A DNA stretch of 64,000 nucleotides from an uncultured Lachnospiraceae bacterium (GCA_900546325.1 URCR01000001.1:124001-188000); one strand, 5' to 3'. Shown: positions 18,674 through 27,992, numbered from the stretch's first letter. Notes: generated by a model from the letters alone, not told the origin. Program-made: numbers and translations.

Positions 18674-19507
18674 ATGCGTACAAGAATATTACCAAAGATG
18701 TTAAATGATGAAGTAGAAGAATATTTATCCCGGAATGATATCATTATCGTTCCGGTCGGAACGGTAGAAATGCACGGCGGATTTCCACTTGACTCCGAGA
18801 CAACGATCAGTGAAGCCTATGCCTTAAAAATGGCAGAAGCATGTGACGGACTCGTCCTGACCGGACTTCCGTATTTCTATGCCGGAGCAACTGCAAGCGG
18901 ACGCGGAACGGTTCAGGTAAGTATCCGCGAGGGAATCGACTACCTGACTGCGATCGCCAAAAACCTGCTCCGCCTCGGCTTCAAGCGCCAGATCTACATC
19001 AGCTTCCATGGACCTGCACATATGACATGCAGCCCGATGGTCCGTGATTTCTTTGATGAGACAGGCATTCCGATTCTCTACATGGATCTGACCATGCAGA
19101 TGTTGAAAAATGCTGCTGATCTTTTCAAATCGATGGACAGCTTCCATGCGATCACAACCGGAGCATACAAGATTATGAACCGTCTGGAAGATGTGCCGCT
19201 CACAACAAAGTATGAGCACAGCAAGCCACAGTCCTGCAAGAAATTTGACGATATCTTCGGGCTCGCTTACCAGAGCGCTTCGATCGGTTACTACTTCGGA
19301 GAAAAAGAAGATCACATGAGCACAACTGCAATTCCGGACGAAGCAGCCCGCGAAAAGCTCGCCAGCGAAGGTGTAGAGATCATTGAAAAGACCGTAGAGC
19401 TCCTTGATCTCCCACATATTGTCAGCCAGATGAAAGATCTGGAACAGTACAACCAGGAAGTTGCCGCAAAATGCCCTTGGGTTCCTTCTAACTTCTTCCG
19501 GAAATAA
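18674..19507 (+). CDS. creatininase family protein
   Basis: A 277-residue hydrolase. The N-terminal PVGTVEMHGGFPLDSET matches the family metal site (Glu, His, Asp of the E-x-H...D pattern), and ISFHGPAHM corresponds to the family N-x-H-G segment with differences. The family covers creatinine amidohydrolase, formamide hydrolases and MftE-like peptidases, so creatinine itself should not be assumed. The ATG at 18674 is chosen because GGAGG sits 8 bases upstream, overlapping an earlier in-frame ATG. Last gene of the AraC-controlled operon. Confidence 0.85.
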   Translation: MRTRILPKMLNDEVEEYLSRNDIIIVPVGTVEMHGGFPLDSETTISEAYALKMAEACDGLVLTGLPYFYAGATASGRGTVQVSIREGIDYLTAIAKNLLRLGFKRQIYISFHGPAHMTCSPMVRDFFDETGIPILYMDLTMQMLKNAADLFKSMDSFHAITTGAYKIMNRLEDVPLTTKYEHSKPQSCKKFDDIFGLAYQSASIGYYFGEKEDHMSTTAIPDEAAREKLASEGVEIIEKTVELLDLPHIVSQMKDLEQYNQEVAAKCPWVPSNFFRK

Positions 19508-19530
19508 GACCGGCGCCAGAACAGAAAAGA

Positions 19531-19592
19531 AAGGCTTACACAGAAGCTGCTGCAAATAGAACCTCTATTTTCCGGCAGCTCTGGTAAGCCTT
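19531..19592. terminator. imperfect inverted repeat between the creatininase and glmM genes
   Basis: AAGGCTTACACAGAAGCTGC at 19531-19550 pairs imperfectly with the segment 19574-19592 (GCAGCTCTGGTAAGCCTT). It sits between convergent genes, so it may terminate both. Confidence 0.6.
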
Positions 19593-19658
19593 CATTTCTA
19601 TTATTCTATTGAACTCTCCCCTTATTTATCTGAATTCCTGCAAGGAATTTGTACCGGC

Positions 19659-21005
19659 CTATGAAAGTACCAGTCCTTCTGCCGCCATCACATCAATGAC
19701 TTTGCCGACACACTCTTTGCAGAGCTCATCTGTCGCAGCCTCGACCATCACGCGGATCACCGGCTCTGTGCCGCTCTCTCTTACAAGGATTCGTCCGTCA
19801 TCTCCAAGCTTTTCTGCCACTTCCTCCACCGCTTTTACGACAGCCGGATTTTCTCTCGCTTCCTTTTTATCTGCTACCCGGACATTTTTCAGAAGCTGCG
19901 GATAGATCTTTACTTCCTCCACAAGCTTTGCGAGCGACTGCTTCTTCTCCATAACAACTTCCATCAGAAGCAGAGAGGTAAGGATTCCGTCTCCTGTCGT
20001 TGCATATTTGCTGAAAATAATATGTCCGGACTGTTCTCCCCCAAGGGAATAGTTATTCTGGAGCATATTTTCATACACATACTTATCTCCGACCGCAGTC
20101 TTCTCATAGCGTATTCCTGCCTTGTCGCATGCTTTGTAAAGCCCCAGGTTAGACATAATTGTCGTCACGATCGTATCGCCGTTTAATCTTCCCTGCTCTT
20201 TTAAATATTTTCCGCAGACATAGAGGATCAGATCTCCGTCCACAACATTTCCATTCTCATCCACAGCGATGCAGCGGTCCGCATCTCCGTCATATGCAAA
20301 TGCAATATCAAGCTTCTTCTCTTTCACAAACTGCTGAAGCACTTCGATATGCGTAGATCCACAGTTCGTATTGATGTTTGTTCCGTCCGGCTCATTATTG
20401 ATCACATAAGTCTTTGCCCCCAGCGCGTCGTACACACTCTTCGCGATCGCCGAAGCACTTCCGTTGGAACAGTCCAGACCGACTCTCTTATCCTTAAAAG
20501 ATCGTGTGGCAAGTGAGATCAGATGTCCGATATAGCGGTTTCTTCCTGCTGCATGGTCTACGGTTCTTCCGATCTTTTCTTTTTCCGCAAGCGGAAGTTC
20601 TCCCAGTTCGCCGTCGATGTATGCCTCGATCTGTGCTTCTACTTCTGCCTCCAGCTTATGTCCCATACCGTTGATCACTTTGATTCCGTTGTCATAGAAT
20701 GGATTGTGACTTGCAGAAATCATGATTCCACAGTCAAAATCCTCTGTTCTCGCCACATACGAAACACTCGGTGTCGTCGTCACATGAAGAAGGTAGACAT
20801 CCGCACCGGACGCTGTCAGCCCTGCGACCAGTGCATACTCAAACATATAGCTGCTCCGTCTTGTATCCTTTCCGATCACGACTTTTGCCTTGTGATCCTT
20901 CCCATAATACCATCCAAGAAATCTTCCGACTTTAAACGCATGTTCTACCGTCAGAACCTTATTTGCCTCACCGCGAAATCCGTCTGTTCCAAAATATTTT
21001 CCCAT
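19659..21005 (-). CDS. glmM: phosphoglucosamine mutase
   Basis: Interconverts glucosamine-6-phosphate and glucosamine-1-phosphate for UDP-GlcNAc and peptidoglycan synthesis. Motifs: N-terminal KYFGTDGFRGEAN, active-site phosphoserine Ser99 in GIMISASHNPFYDNG, metal loop YDGDADRC, sugar-binding GGEQSGHI and the C-terminal phosphate loop RESGTEPVIRVM. Length (448) is normal for GlmM rather than a general phosphomannomutase. Confidence 0.96.
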   Translation of the reverse strand: MGKYFGTDGFRGEANKVLTVEHAFKVGRFLGWYYGKDHKAKVVIGKDTRRSSYMFEYALVAGLTASGADVYLLHVTTTPSVSYVARTEDFDCGIMISASHNPFYDNGIKVINGMGHKLEAEVEAQIEAYIDGELGELPLAEKEKIGRTVDHAAGRNRYIGHLISLATRSFKDKRVGLDCSNGSASAIAKSVYDALGAKTYVINNEPDGTNINTNCGSTHIEVLQQFVKEKKLDIAFAYDGDADRCIAVDENGNVVDGDLILYVCGKYLKEQGRLNGDTIVTTIMSNLGLYKACDKAGIRYEKTAVGDKYVYENMLQNNYSLGGEQSGHIIFSKYATTGDGILTSLLLMEVVMEKKQSLAKLVEEVKIYPQLLKNVRVADKKEARENPAVVKAVEEVAEKLGDDGRILVRESGTEPVIRVMVEAATDELCKECVGKVIDVMAAEGLVLS

Positions 21006-21289
21006 GTTTCTTCTCCTTTATTCGAAGTTTGTTCTATTGTCCACTTTTTTTATACAATCAACTCTTTATTCTTTTACATTATATAGACTTTCTATCAAAT
21101 ATACAACTATTTTTTTCAATTACCGTAAAAATATTTTTCTGCCGCCGCAAAAATATTTTCCTGTTATCACGGAAAATTCACAAGAACAAGTCTATACAAA
21201 TCGCTGATTTTCATGTATGATAGAAGAGGTATAAAAATTTCAATATCGTATATGAAAATATACACAAAAGAATTAAGGGGTGTTTTATA

Positions 21290-22228
21290 ATGAAATGTAA
21301 CAAATGTCATGAAGAAATGAAAATCAAAGAGATTGAAGTCGGAAAAGATTCCGCCGGCAATCCTGTCTATAATCTGTATGCCTTTTGCTATCACTGTAAG
21401 ACAAAGGTCAATATTGATAAATTAAAGAAAGCTGCCAGGGAACGAAAAGAGGCCGAGCAGCTCGCAGCCACAAAAAGAGAAGCCGCTCAGAGAGAAGAAT
21501 CTTCCCGATCCGATGCAGCCAAAAGTTCTACGGCTCCGGTACATGTCTCAGCAAGAACCCAGGAGATGCCTTCCCAGAGCGCCATTTCCCGCACGTCCTC
21601 ATCTGATTCTTCCGATCGCCCGAAGAAAAAGTCTGCACCAAAATCCGAGAAATCTTCTTCTCCAAAGAAGAAATCCGATACGTCCCGCTCCCGCCAGTCT
21701 GAGAAGCCTGCAAAGAAGCGTTACCGTGAGGACGATTTTGATTTTGACGAGGATGACGATTACGACTACCTTCAGCCGAGTAAGGTAAAATCTACCGAAA
21801 AGCGTGCACTGTCTAAGAAGAAAAAAGGCGGGTGCTTAAAACCGTTTCTGATCTTCCTCCTGATTCTGGTACTTGCAGGCGGAGGTGCTTTCGCTTACGG
21901 AACTTATATCGGATATGATTTTTCTTTTATCAACGATCTTAAGGAAAAAATCTTAAACCATACAGACGGAACTGATGAGAATGACAAAAAAGAGGATACT
22001 TCCAACAAGTCAGACAGCGGAACAACAAGCAATACAACTGCTCCGGAAACCGACAAGGATGGAACAACTACAAACTCAGATCTCTCCGGCGGAACTGACA
22101 GCACTAACGGAACTGACAATACAACCGGCACTGACAGTACAGACGGATCCGACTCCAACAGCACAGACAACTCCGGTACAACAGAGCCGGATGCTTCCAC
22201 AGACAACAGCGGAACTACTGCACAATAA
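21290..22228 (+). CDS. membrane-anchored protein with N-terminal zinc ribbon and low-complexity tail
   Basis: A 312-residue protein in four parts: a zinc ribbon (Cys3, Cys6, Cys33, Cys36 in MKCNKCHEEM and FCYHCKTK); a charged Ser/Lys/Arg-rich linker with an Asp-rich patch near residue 150; one membrane helix at about 184-206 (FLIFLLILVLAGGGAFAYG); and a Thr/Ser/Asp/Gly-rich tail from about residue 225 with repeated GTDST/DNSGTT words. Topology suggests the zinc ribbon is cytoplasmic and the tail outside. I do not recognise a named family. It is divergent from glmM and ends in a strong terminator. Confidence 0.8.
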   Translation: MKCNKCHEEMKIKEIEVGKDSAGNPVYNLYAFCYHCKTKVNIDKLKKAARERKEAEQLAATKREAAQREESSRSDAAKSSTAPVHVSARTQEMPSQSAISRTSSSDSSDRPKKKSAPKSEKSSSPKKKSDTSRSRQSEKPAKKRYREDDFDFDEDDDYDYLQPSKVKSTEKRALSKKKKGGCLKPFLIFLLILVLAGGGAFAYGTYIGYDFSFINDLKEKILNHTDGTDENDKKEDTSNKSDSGTTSNTTAPETDKDGTTTNSDLSGGTDSTNGTDNTTGTDSTDGSDSNSTDNSGTTEPDASTDNSGTTAQ

Positions 22229-22254
22229 GTTTTGTCCAGTATAACAGCTGCAGC

Positions 22255-22314
22255 AAAAATACCTGAACAGTAACCTATCCATTTGGATCTGACTGCTCAG
22301 GTATTTTTATCTTT
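22255..22314. terminator. bidirectional terminator
   Basis: AAAAATACCTGAACAGT at 22255-22271 pairs with the segment at about 22294-22312 (ACTGCTCAGGTATTTTT), giving A-run/T-run flanks on both sides. It separates the plus-strand zinc-ribbon gene from the convergent CNNM gene. Confidence 0.85.
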
Positions 22315-22393
22315 TCTCTTCTTTTTTGTCTGCCTTCCTTACGATCGTGCACAGGTCTCCACAGAGCTATCCGGAGCTCTCGCTCTGCCCGTC

Positions 22394-23734
22394 CTATGCT
22401 TCTGTGTCCGGCTCTCTCTTATCCGGTATCCTCATCCATACTTTCCGGATCCGCTTTTCTTTCACTTCCAAAATCTTAAATTGTACCCCATCTGCCTCCA
22501 GCTCACATTGCCCGGAATCTTTTGGGATGTAGCCAAGTTCTTCGATCAGATATCCGGAGAGCGTATCATAATTCTCTGTCTCAAGCTTCAGGTTCAACTT
22601 CTCATTCAGCTCCTCGATCAGAATCGATCCATCCAGCAAGTATTCCTTCTCCCCGATCTTCTGAAGTTCTACCACTTCTTCCTCATGCTCATCGGTGATC
22701 TCTCCCATCACTTCCTCCACAAGGTCCTCTACTGTGACGATTCCCGATACACCGCCGTACTCATCGATCAGCACAGCCATGCGGTTCTTCGTCTTCTGCA
22801 TCTCACGGAAGAGCTCATCCGTATTCTTTCCATCCGGCACAAAGAATGCTTCTTTCAGAAGGGATCTGATATCCACTTCCTCAAATGACTTCTTCCTTGC
22901 TTCGATCATCACATCTTTCACCTGAAGAATTCCGATAATATTATCGATCTGCTCTTCATAAACCGGTATTCTTGTATGTCTCGTCTCTAAAATCTCATCC
23001 ATCATCTGATCCAGCGGTTCATCAATGTCTATTGCAAATACGTCTCTCCTCGGTATCATCACATCTTTTGCTGTCTTATCATCAAATGAGAAAATCGAAT
23101 TGATCATTTCCTTCTCAATCTCATTGAACACACCATTCTCACTTCCTGTTTCCAGCATCTTCTTAATCTCTTCTTCCGAGACTGCTTCCTCCAGATTCTC
23201 CGTCTTCATTCCAATCAAATGTAAAAATCCATTGGTTGACAGTGACAATAACTTAATAAACGGTGATAAAATCTTTGAAATAATATAAATCGGCTGCACG
23301 ACAAATAAGCTGAATGATTCCGCCTTTTGAAGCGCAATCCTCTTCGGCACCAGCTCACCAAATACAAGGGTAAAATAAGACAAAATAATTGTAACGACTA
23401 CAACCGCGATCGTACCGCTGTACGGAATCCCAAACTGTGCGATCCATTCGCCGAACACCTGTGAAATACCAGTTGCCGCAGAAGCACTCGAGAAAAATCC
23501 CGCCAGTGTGATTGCCACCTGTATCGTTGATAGAAACTTTGTAGAGTCTTCAAACAATGTCTGAAGCAGAGCTGCTCTCTTACTCCCCTCGTCCGCCAGA
23601 ACCTTGATCCGGTTCTTATTGACCGACACAACTGCCATCTCCGCTCCCGCAAAGAAAGCATTCACCAAAGTAAGAAATGCAAGAAATAATAATTGAAATA
23701 AAATACTGTTCCCGGCAGGGTCACCTGAATCCAT
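22394..23734 (-). CDS. CNNM/CBS-domain transporter-associated protein (hemolysin C/YugS family)
   Basis: A 446-residue membrane protein: a CNNM transmembrane domain at residues 10-200 (NAFFAGAEMAVVSVNKNRIK, then helices to about 150), two CBS motifs at about 215-335 (MIPRRDVFAID..., VKDVMIEARKK...) and a C-terminal CorC_HlyC domain with the DGSILIEELNE signature. Members are linked to magnesium or cobalt efflux; older hemolysin annotations are weakly founded. The ATG at 23734 follows AGGAGG, which rules out a longer in-frame start. Confidence 0.92.
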   Translation of the reverse strand: MDSGDPAGNSILFQLLFLAFLTLVNAFFAGAEMAVVSVNKNRIKVLADEGSKRAALLQTLFEDSTKFLSTIQVAITLAGFFSSASAATGISQVFGEWIAQFGIPYSGTIAVVVVTIILSYFTLVFGELVPKRIALQKAESFSLFVVQPIYIISKILSPFIKLLSLSTNGFLHLIGMKTENLEEAVSEEEIKKMLETGSENGVFNEIEKEMINSIFSFDDKTAKDVMIPRRDVFAIDIDEPLDQMMDEILETRHTRIPVYEEQIDNIIGILQVKDVMIEARKKSFEEVDIRSLLKEAFFVPDGKNTDELFREMQKTKNRMAVLIDEYGGVSGIVTVEDLVEEVMGEITDEHEEEVVELQKIGEKEYLLDGSILIEELNEKLNLKLETENYDTLSGYLIEELGYIPKDSGQCELEADGVQFKILEVKEKRIRKVWMRIPDKREPDTEA

Positions 23735-23859
23735 GATAAATAAAACCTCCTGTAATTGAAATAATCTGGCTCTGATTATATCGCTTTTCAGGAGGTTCTG
23801 CAACTAAAATTTTAGATTTTTATTTAGATTTTATAGAAGTTTCACTTTTCCAGCTCTTC

Positions 23860-25035
23860 TTAGTGGTGGAACAGACGGATTCCGGTAAATGCCATCGTCA
23901 TGCTGTATTTATTGCAGGTAGCGATCACATTGTCATCTCTCACAGATCCGCCCGGCTGTGCAATGTATTTTACACCACTCTTATGTGCACGCTCAATATT
24001 ATCCCCGAATGGGAAGAACGCGTCAGAGCCAAGTGCAACGTCTGTCAGTTTGTCTAACCATGCCCGTTTCTCCTCGCGGGTGAATACCGGTGGTTTTACC
24101 TTGAAGATGTTCTGCCATGTTCCCTCTGCAAGTACATCCTCATACTCATCCCCGATGTAAAGATCGATGGAATTGTCACGGTCTGCTCTTCCGATGCTGT
24201 CCACGAACTGAAGGCCAAGCACCTGCGGAGACTGACGCAGCCACCAGTTGTCTGCTTTCTGACCTGCCAGACGTGTACAGTGAATTCTGGACTGCTGCCC
24301 TGCCCCGATTCCGATCGCCTGTCCGCCTTTTGCATAACATACGGAGTTGGACTGTGTATATTTCAGTGTGATCAGTGCGATTGCAAGGTCGATCTTTGCC
24401 TGCTCCGGAAGTTCTTGATTCTCTGTCACAATGTCGGAGAGAAGCACATCATCGATAACCAGTTCATTTCTTCCCTGCTCAAATGTGATTCCGAATACTT
24501 CTTTGTGCTCAATCGGAGCCGGCTCATAATCCGGGTCAATCTCGATGATCGCATAATTTCCTTTTTTCTTCTGTTTCAAAAGCTCAAGCGCTTCCGGTTC
24601 ATATCCCGGTGCGATCACACCGTCAGACACTTCTCTTTTGATCAGTTTCGCGGTTGCCACATCGCAGACATCTGACAGAGAAATAAAATCACCGAAAGAG
24701 GACATTCTGTCCGCGCCTCTTGCTCTTGCATAAGCACATGCCAACGGAGATAATTCTCCCATATCATCTACCCAGTAGATCTTTGCAAGCGTGTCATCCA
24801 GCGGAAGTCCGACTGCCGCACCTGCCGGAGAAACATGTTTGAAAGAAGTCGCCGCCGGAAGTCCTGTTGCTTTCTTTAACTCTCTTACAAGCTGCCAGCC
24901 GTTAAACGCATCCAGAAAGTTGATATATCCAGGCTTTCCGCATAATACCTTGATCGGAAGTTCCCCCTCTTCCATGTAGATTCTGGAAGGCTTCTGGTTT
25001 GGATTACATCCGTACTTTAATTCTAACTCTCTCAT
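23860..25035 (-). CDS. AICAR formyltransferase, stand-alone (PurH transformylase domain)
   Basis: A 391-residue enzyme for the penultimate purine step, moving a formyl group from 10-formyl-THF to AICAR. It corresponds to the transformylase part of bifunctional PurH without the N-terminal cyclohydrolase: LKYGCNPNQKPSR near the start, TSFKHVSPAGAAVG with the catalytic Lys-His, GIGAGQQSRIHCTRLAG, and DAFFPFGDNIERAHKSGVKYIAQPGGSVRDD at the end. The missing activity is supplied by the next gene upstream (PurO-type), 18 bases away in the same operon. This split arrangement occurs in several Clostridia. Confidence 0.95.
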   Translation of the reverse strand: MRELELKYGCNPNQKPSRIYMEEGELPIKVLCGKPGYINFLDAFNGWQLVRELKKATGLPAATSFKHVSPAGAAVGLPLDDTLAKIYWVDDMGELSPLACAYARARGADRMSSFGDFISLSDVCDVATAKLIKREVSDGVIAPGYEPEALELLKQKKKGNYAIIEIDPDYEPAPIEHKEVFGITFEQGRNELVIDDVLLSDIVTENQELPEQAKIDLAIALITLKYTQSNSVCYAKGGQAIGIGAGQQSRIHCTRLAGQKADNWWLRQSPQVLGLQFVDSIGRADRDNSIDLYIGDEYEDVLAEGTWQNIFKVKPPVFTREEKRAWLDKLTDVALGSDAFFPFGDNIERAHKSGVKYIAQPGGSVRDDNVIATCNKYSMTMAFTGIRLFHH

Positions 25036-25053
25036 GATCTGATTCTCCTCATC

Positions 25054-25767
25054 TTATTTATTTTTATTTACAATCTTTGTCTCATAGTTTCCTGTCTCAA
25101 TGTCGATGTAGCGGACAAACAGTGACACTTTATTGTCTTCATTCAAGCTGTTCCAGAGCATCTCTGTAAACTGCTCCATATCGTCCTGGACAGAGATCAG
25201 CTTTGGTTCCCCCTCAAAGCTTGGCAGCGGACTGCCGTCACATTTGTAAGTATGGATAAAATGTCCCTCTCCCGCAGCCGGATTCTGGTATGCAAATGTA
25301 TAGCGGTTGCATGCGTCCGGGTTCCCGTTGTTGCTCTTTAAGATCGACATCGCATAGTTGTAAGTTCCATTTTCGATATGCATGATTCCGGAAATACGAG
25401 GTGTATAGTTTGGAGCATCCGGTTCAAATTCTCTGCTGCGAAGTGACTGCTCAAAAGTAAGCTGCTTGTCCATTCCCTCATAGATCGTGTCTGTCTGATC
25501 TCCGTTCGTCACGATCGTCTTATTGCCAAGCACCCGCACCGGCGCATAGATAATTAAACTTGGATCTGTTAATTTTGAAGGGTCAAATGCCTGTGTGCGA
25601 ATCCCCTGTCCTTCTTCCACAAATACACGGTTTCTGCTGTTCTCGCTTCTTCCCATAATAAAATATGCAGTGACTGCCTTTTTCCCATCCGGTGTCTTCC
25701 CGATGATGATTCCCCTTCCCGGATATGCATTTCCCTGCAATTCTTTTTCAATTGATAACATTTCCAT
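25054..25767 (-). CDS. IMP cyclohydrolase, PurO-like
   Basis: A 237-residue protein resembling the archaeal-type IMP cyclohydrolase (PF07826), which closes the ring of FAICAR to IMP. Seen: the YPGRGIIIGKTPDGKKAVTAYFIMGRSENSRNRVF block near the start, ISGIMHIENGTYNYAMSILKS in the middle, and a C-terminal ETGNYETKIVNKNK. The start at 25767 follows AAGGAGAG. Its pairing with a transformylase-only gene directly downstream is strong context: together they do what fused PurH does elsewhere. Confidence 0.9.
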   Translation of the reverse strand: MEMLSIEKELQGNAYPGRGIIIGKTPDGKKAVTAYFIMGRSENSRNRVFVEEGQGIRTQAFDPSKLTDPSLIIYAPVRVLGNKTIVTNGDQTDTIYEGMDKQLTFEQSLRSREFEPDAPNYTPRISGIMHIENGTYNYAMSILKSNNGNPDACNRYTFAYQNPAAGEGHFIHTYKCDGSPLPSFEGEPKLISVQDDMEQFTEMLWNSLNEDNKVSLFVRYIDIETGNYETKIVNKNK

Positions 25768-25930
25768 GAATGACTCTCCTTTATCTCTGTTCATTGTTGA
25801 CCGTTTTTTTCCATTTTATTATAGACCACATGCCGGACTGTTGACCAGTATATTTTACTAATAAGTCTTAATAACGCCCGGTTATAGATCCTTTGCATTT
25901 TTCTTGTATCGGACCTATTTTCTGCGGGTA

Positions 25931-25976
25931 AAAAACAAGACCACCGCACTTCTCCTGTGAGATGCTTACGGCAGTC
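25931..25976 (-). terminator. terminator after the SDR gene
   Basis: Read on the minus strand, GACTGCCGTA pairs with TGCGGTGGTC (stem 25967-25976 / 25939-25948, three G-U wobbles) followed by TTGTTTTTT. The wobbles make it a minus-strand rather than plus-strand terminator; it separates the SDR gene from the purine operon. Confidence 0.7.
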
Positions 25977-25989
25977 CGTTCTTTTTTCT

Positions 25990-26733
25990 TTAGCTTATTG
26001 TCGCGCCGTCTACGGACAGAACAACACCCGTGATATAGCTTGCCATATCACTTGCAAGGAAGACAAATGCATTTGCGATATCCTCCGGTTCTCCCACACG
26101 GCGAAGCGGAATTGTATTGATCAGAGGCTGGATCACAGACTCCGGAAGCGCTGCTACCATATCGGTGCGGATCACACCCGGCGCCACCGCATTGACACGG
26201 ATATTGTCCTTTCCAAGTTCTCTTGCCAGAGACTTCGTCATTCCGTTTACTGCAAATTTGGATGTCGGGTATCCACATCCTGCCGGCTGTCCATAAATGC
26301 TTACCATGGAACTTGTATTCAGGATCACACCGCCCCCCTGCTCTTTCATGATGCATGCTGCCACCTGAGAGCAGTGAAACACTGCATTGACATTTAAATC
26401 TATGATCTTCTCAAATGCTTCCGGATCATAGTCATAAAGCGGATCTCTCGCAGAAATCCCCGCATTATTTACAAGAATATCCAGAGAGCCAAACTTCTCT
26501 TTGACCTTCTCAAGCACTTCTTTGACTTCCTCATGTTTGGTCAGATTCGGCCAGTATCCCTCAACCGGATACTCCGGATTCTCCTCCTTCAGAGATGCGA
26601 GCGCCTTCTGAACCGTCTCCTCTCTGGAACCAAGCATCACAACCTTCGCCCCATTCTCCAGAAATTTCTTCACAGTCGCATATCCGATTCCTCTTGTTCC
26701 CCCTGTAATGACTGCAACTTTTCCTTTTAACAT
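25990..26733 (-). CDS. SDR-family oxidoreductase, BaiA/FabG-like
   Basis: A 247-residue NAD(P)-dependent dehydrogenase of the classical short-chain family: cofactor motif TGGTRGIG (10-17), NNAG (89-92), catalytic Ser near 142, Tyr155 and Lys159 (YPTSK). From memory, several stretches (ITGGTRGIG-(F/Y), ENGAKV, LKE-x-(Y/N)PE, VAPGVIRTDM) resemble bile-acid BaiA-type 3alpha-hydroxysteroid dehydrogenases, but FabG-like reductases share many of these, so substrate is unresolved. Start at 26733 follows GGAGGG. Single gene with its own terminator; no fatty-acid genes nearby. Confidence 0.85.
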   Translation of the reverse strand: MLKGKVAVITGGTRGIGYATVKKFLENGAKVVMLGSREETVQKALASLKEENPEYPVEGYWPNLTKHEEVKEVLEKVKEKFGSLDILVNNAGISARDPLYDYDPEAFEKIIDLNVNAVFHCSQVAACIMKEQGGGVILNTSSMVSIYGQPAGCGYPTSKFAVNGMTKSLARELGKDNIRVNAVAPGVIRTDMVAALPESVIQPLINTIPLRRVGEPEDIANAFVFLASDMASYITGVVLSVDGATIS

Positions 26734-26911
26734 ACCAGTTCCCTCCATCTTCTTTTTCAATTTCATGCCGGATTTCTATGTACTCCCTGTCCGAAATACA
26801 CTCCTCCTGCACATGATCTGTTCTTATTTTAGCACTTATTTTCTCTCAATACAATCTACACCGCACAATTCTCTTGAAAATTTATTTTAATCTTTTAATT
26901 AACAAACATTT

Positions 26912-27763
26912 TTACTGTACCCAATGCAAAATAATTCCTGACACAACTGCAACTCCGTAGAGCACTCCCATCAGCCTTAAGTTCTCCTTCTTATCACGGT
27001 TCACTCTCCAAAGCACAACAAGTCCGACTCCCGCACTTGTGCAAAGTCCTGCCACTGCCGCTGCGAAGCTGATCACGCCTTCCAGATATAACTCTGTCAG
27101 AAGTACCGACGCCGCACAGTTTGGAATGAATCCGATCAAAGCTGTCAAAATTGGCTGAAACATGGAACCGCTCCAGAAAAGACTCTCTACTTTTCCGATT
27201 CCAACCACTTCCAGAACCAGATTCAGGCATGCCGAAAAGATAAAAATGTAGAAAAATAATTTCAAAGTATGGTTCCATGCCGGCAAAACCACACCGTGGG
27301 AGTGGCCGCAGCCACAGGATTCTTTCTCACACAGATCATGAATTTCCTTTTTTCCCGCAAAAAGCTGCGGAAAACAAAGATCCGTCAGGTACCCCGCAAC
27401 AACTGCGATCACAACCTTTACCAACAGTAGTTTCCCTACAATCCCCGCACTTTCCGGCCGGCCCATGATCATCAGAATTGCTTCATCTGAGGTTGACAGA
27501 AAGACTGCCAGCAGTGTCCCTGCTGAAATCATTCCCCCGGAAAACAGATTTGCCGCAAGCACCGAGAATCCACACTGCGGCACACATCCAAGTACCGCCC
27601 CGAGAAGCGGCCCCACTCCTCTGATGCCTGTCAGCACTCTCTGACTGAAATGCCCCGCATGTCTTTCCATCGCCTCCAGAAAACAAAATGCTGCAAATAA
27701 AAATGGAAGCATCCTGATACTGTCTATCGCTGCATCCATCAGTACGTCTATGAATAAGTTCAT
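26912..27763 (-). CDS. putative metal permease (ArsP_2 / putative manganese transporter type)
   Basis: A 283-residue membrane protein with eight or more hydrophobic segments in two related halves. Each half has a Pro-x-Cys motif in a re-entrant-like stretch (LLGAVLGCVPQCGFSVLAANLF and LIGFIPNCAASVLLTELY), joined by a loop with a Cys/His cluster (CEKESCGCGHSHG), suggestive of metal binding. This fits the PF11449 group of putative heavy-metal or manganese exporters. Divergent from the MarR-FUSC operon. The transported ion is inferred, not shown. Confidence 0.75.
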   Translation of the reverse strand: MNLFIDVLMDAAIDSIRMLPFLFAAFCFLEAMERHAGHFSQRVLTGIRGVGPLLGAVLGCVPQCGFSVLAANLFSGGMISAGTLLAVFLSTSDEAILMIMGRPESAGIVGKLLLVKVVIAVVAGYLTDLCFPQLFAGKKEIHDLCEKESCGCGHSHGVVLPAWNHTLKLFFYIFIFSACLNLVLEVVGIGKVESLFWSGSMFQPILTALIGFIPNCAASVLLTELYLEGVISFAAAVAGLCTSAGVGLVVLWRVNRDKKENLRLMGVLYGVAVVSGIILHWVQ

Positions 27764-27875
27764 TTCGATTCTTCTCCTCCCATCATTTTTATGCCGGACA
27801 GACTGTCTGACATGAACCTATTTGAAAATCCTTCTCAACTTGTATCCTTCTGATTATAGCATGTTTTTTTATCTA

Positions 27876-27904
27876 TTGACAATTAAAGTTTTTCGACATA
27901 AACT
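27876..27904 (+). promoter_or_regulatory. sigma-A promoter of the MarR-FUSC operon
   Basis: TTGACA at 27876-27881 and TAAACT at 27899-27904 are separated by exactly 17 bases. The 8-bp palindrome AACTAGTT at 27907-27914 lies at the expected start region and could be an autoregulatory MarR site. Confidence 0.65.
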
Positions 27905-27992
27905 GTAACTAGTTCACTTTGTAAACTATTTGCGGCGATTTTTGTAACATTCTGCCGCATTTTATATCACTTTGCAGAAATGGAGAACCGTG

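Noticed and set aside
18824..19555. 243-codon minus-strand frame
   Set aside because: Antisense to the creatininase-family gene; shadow.
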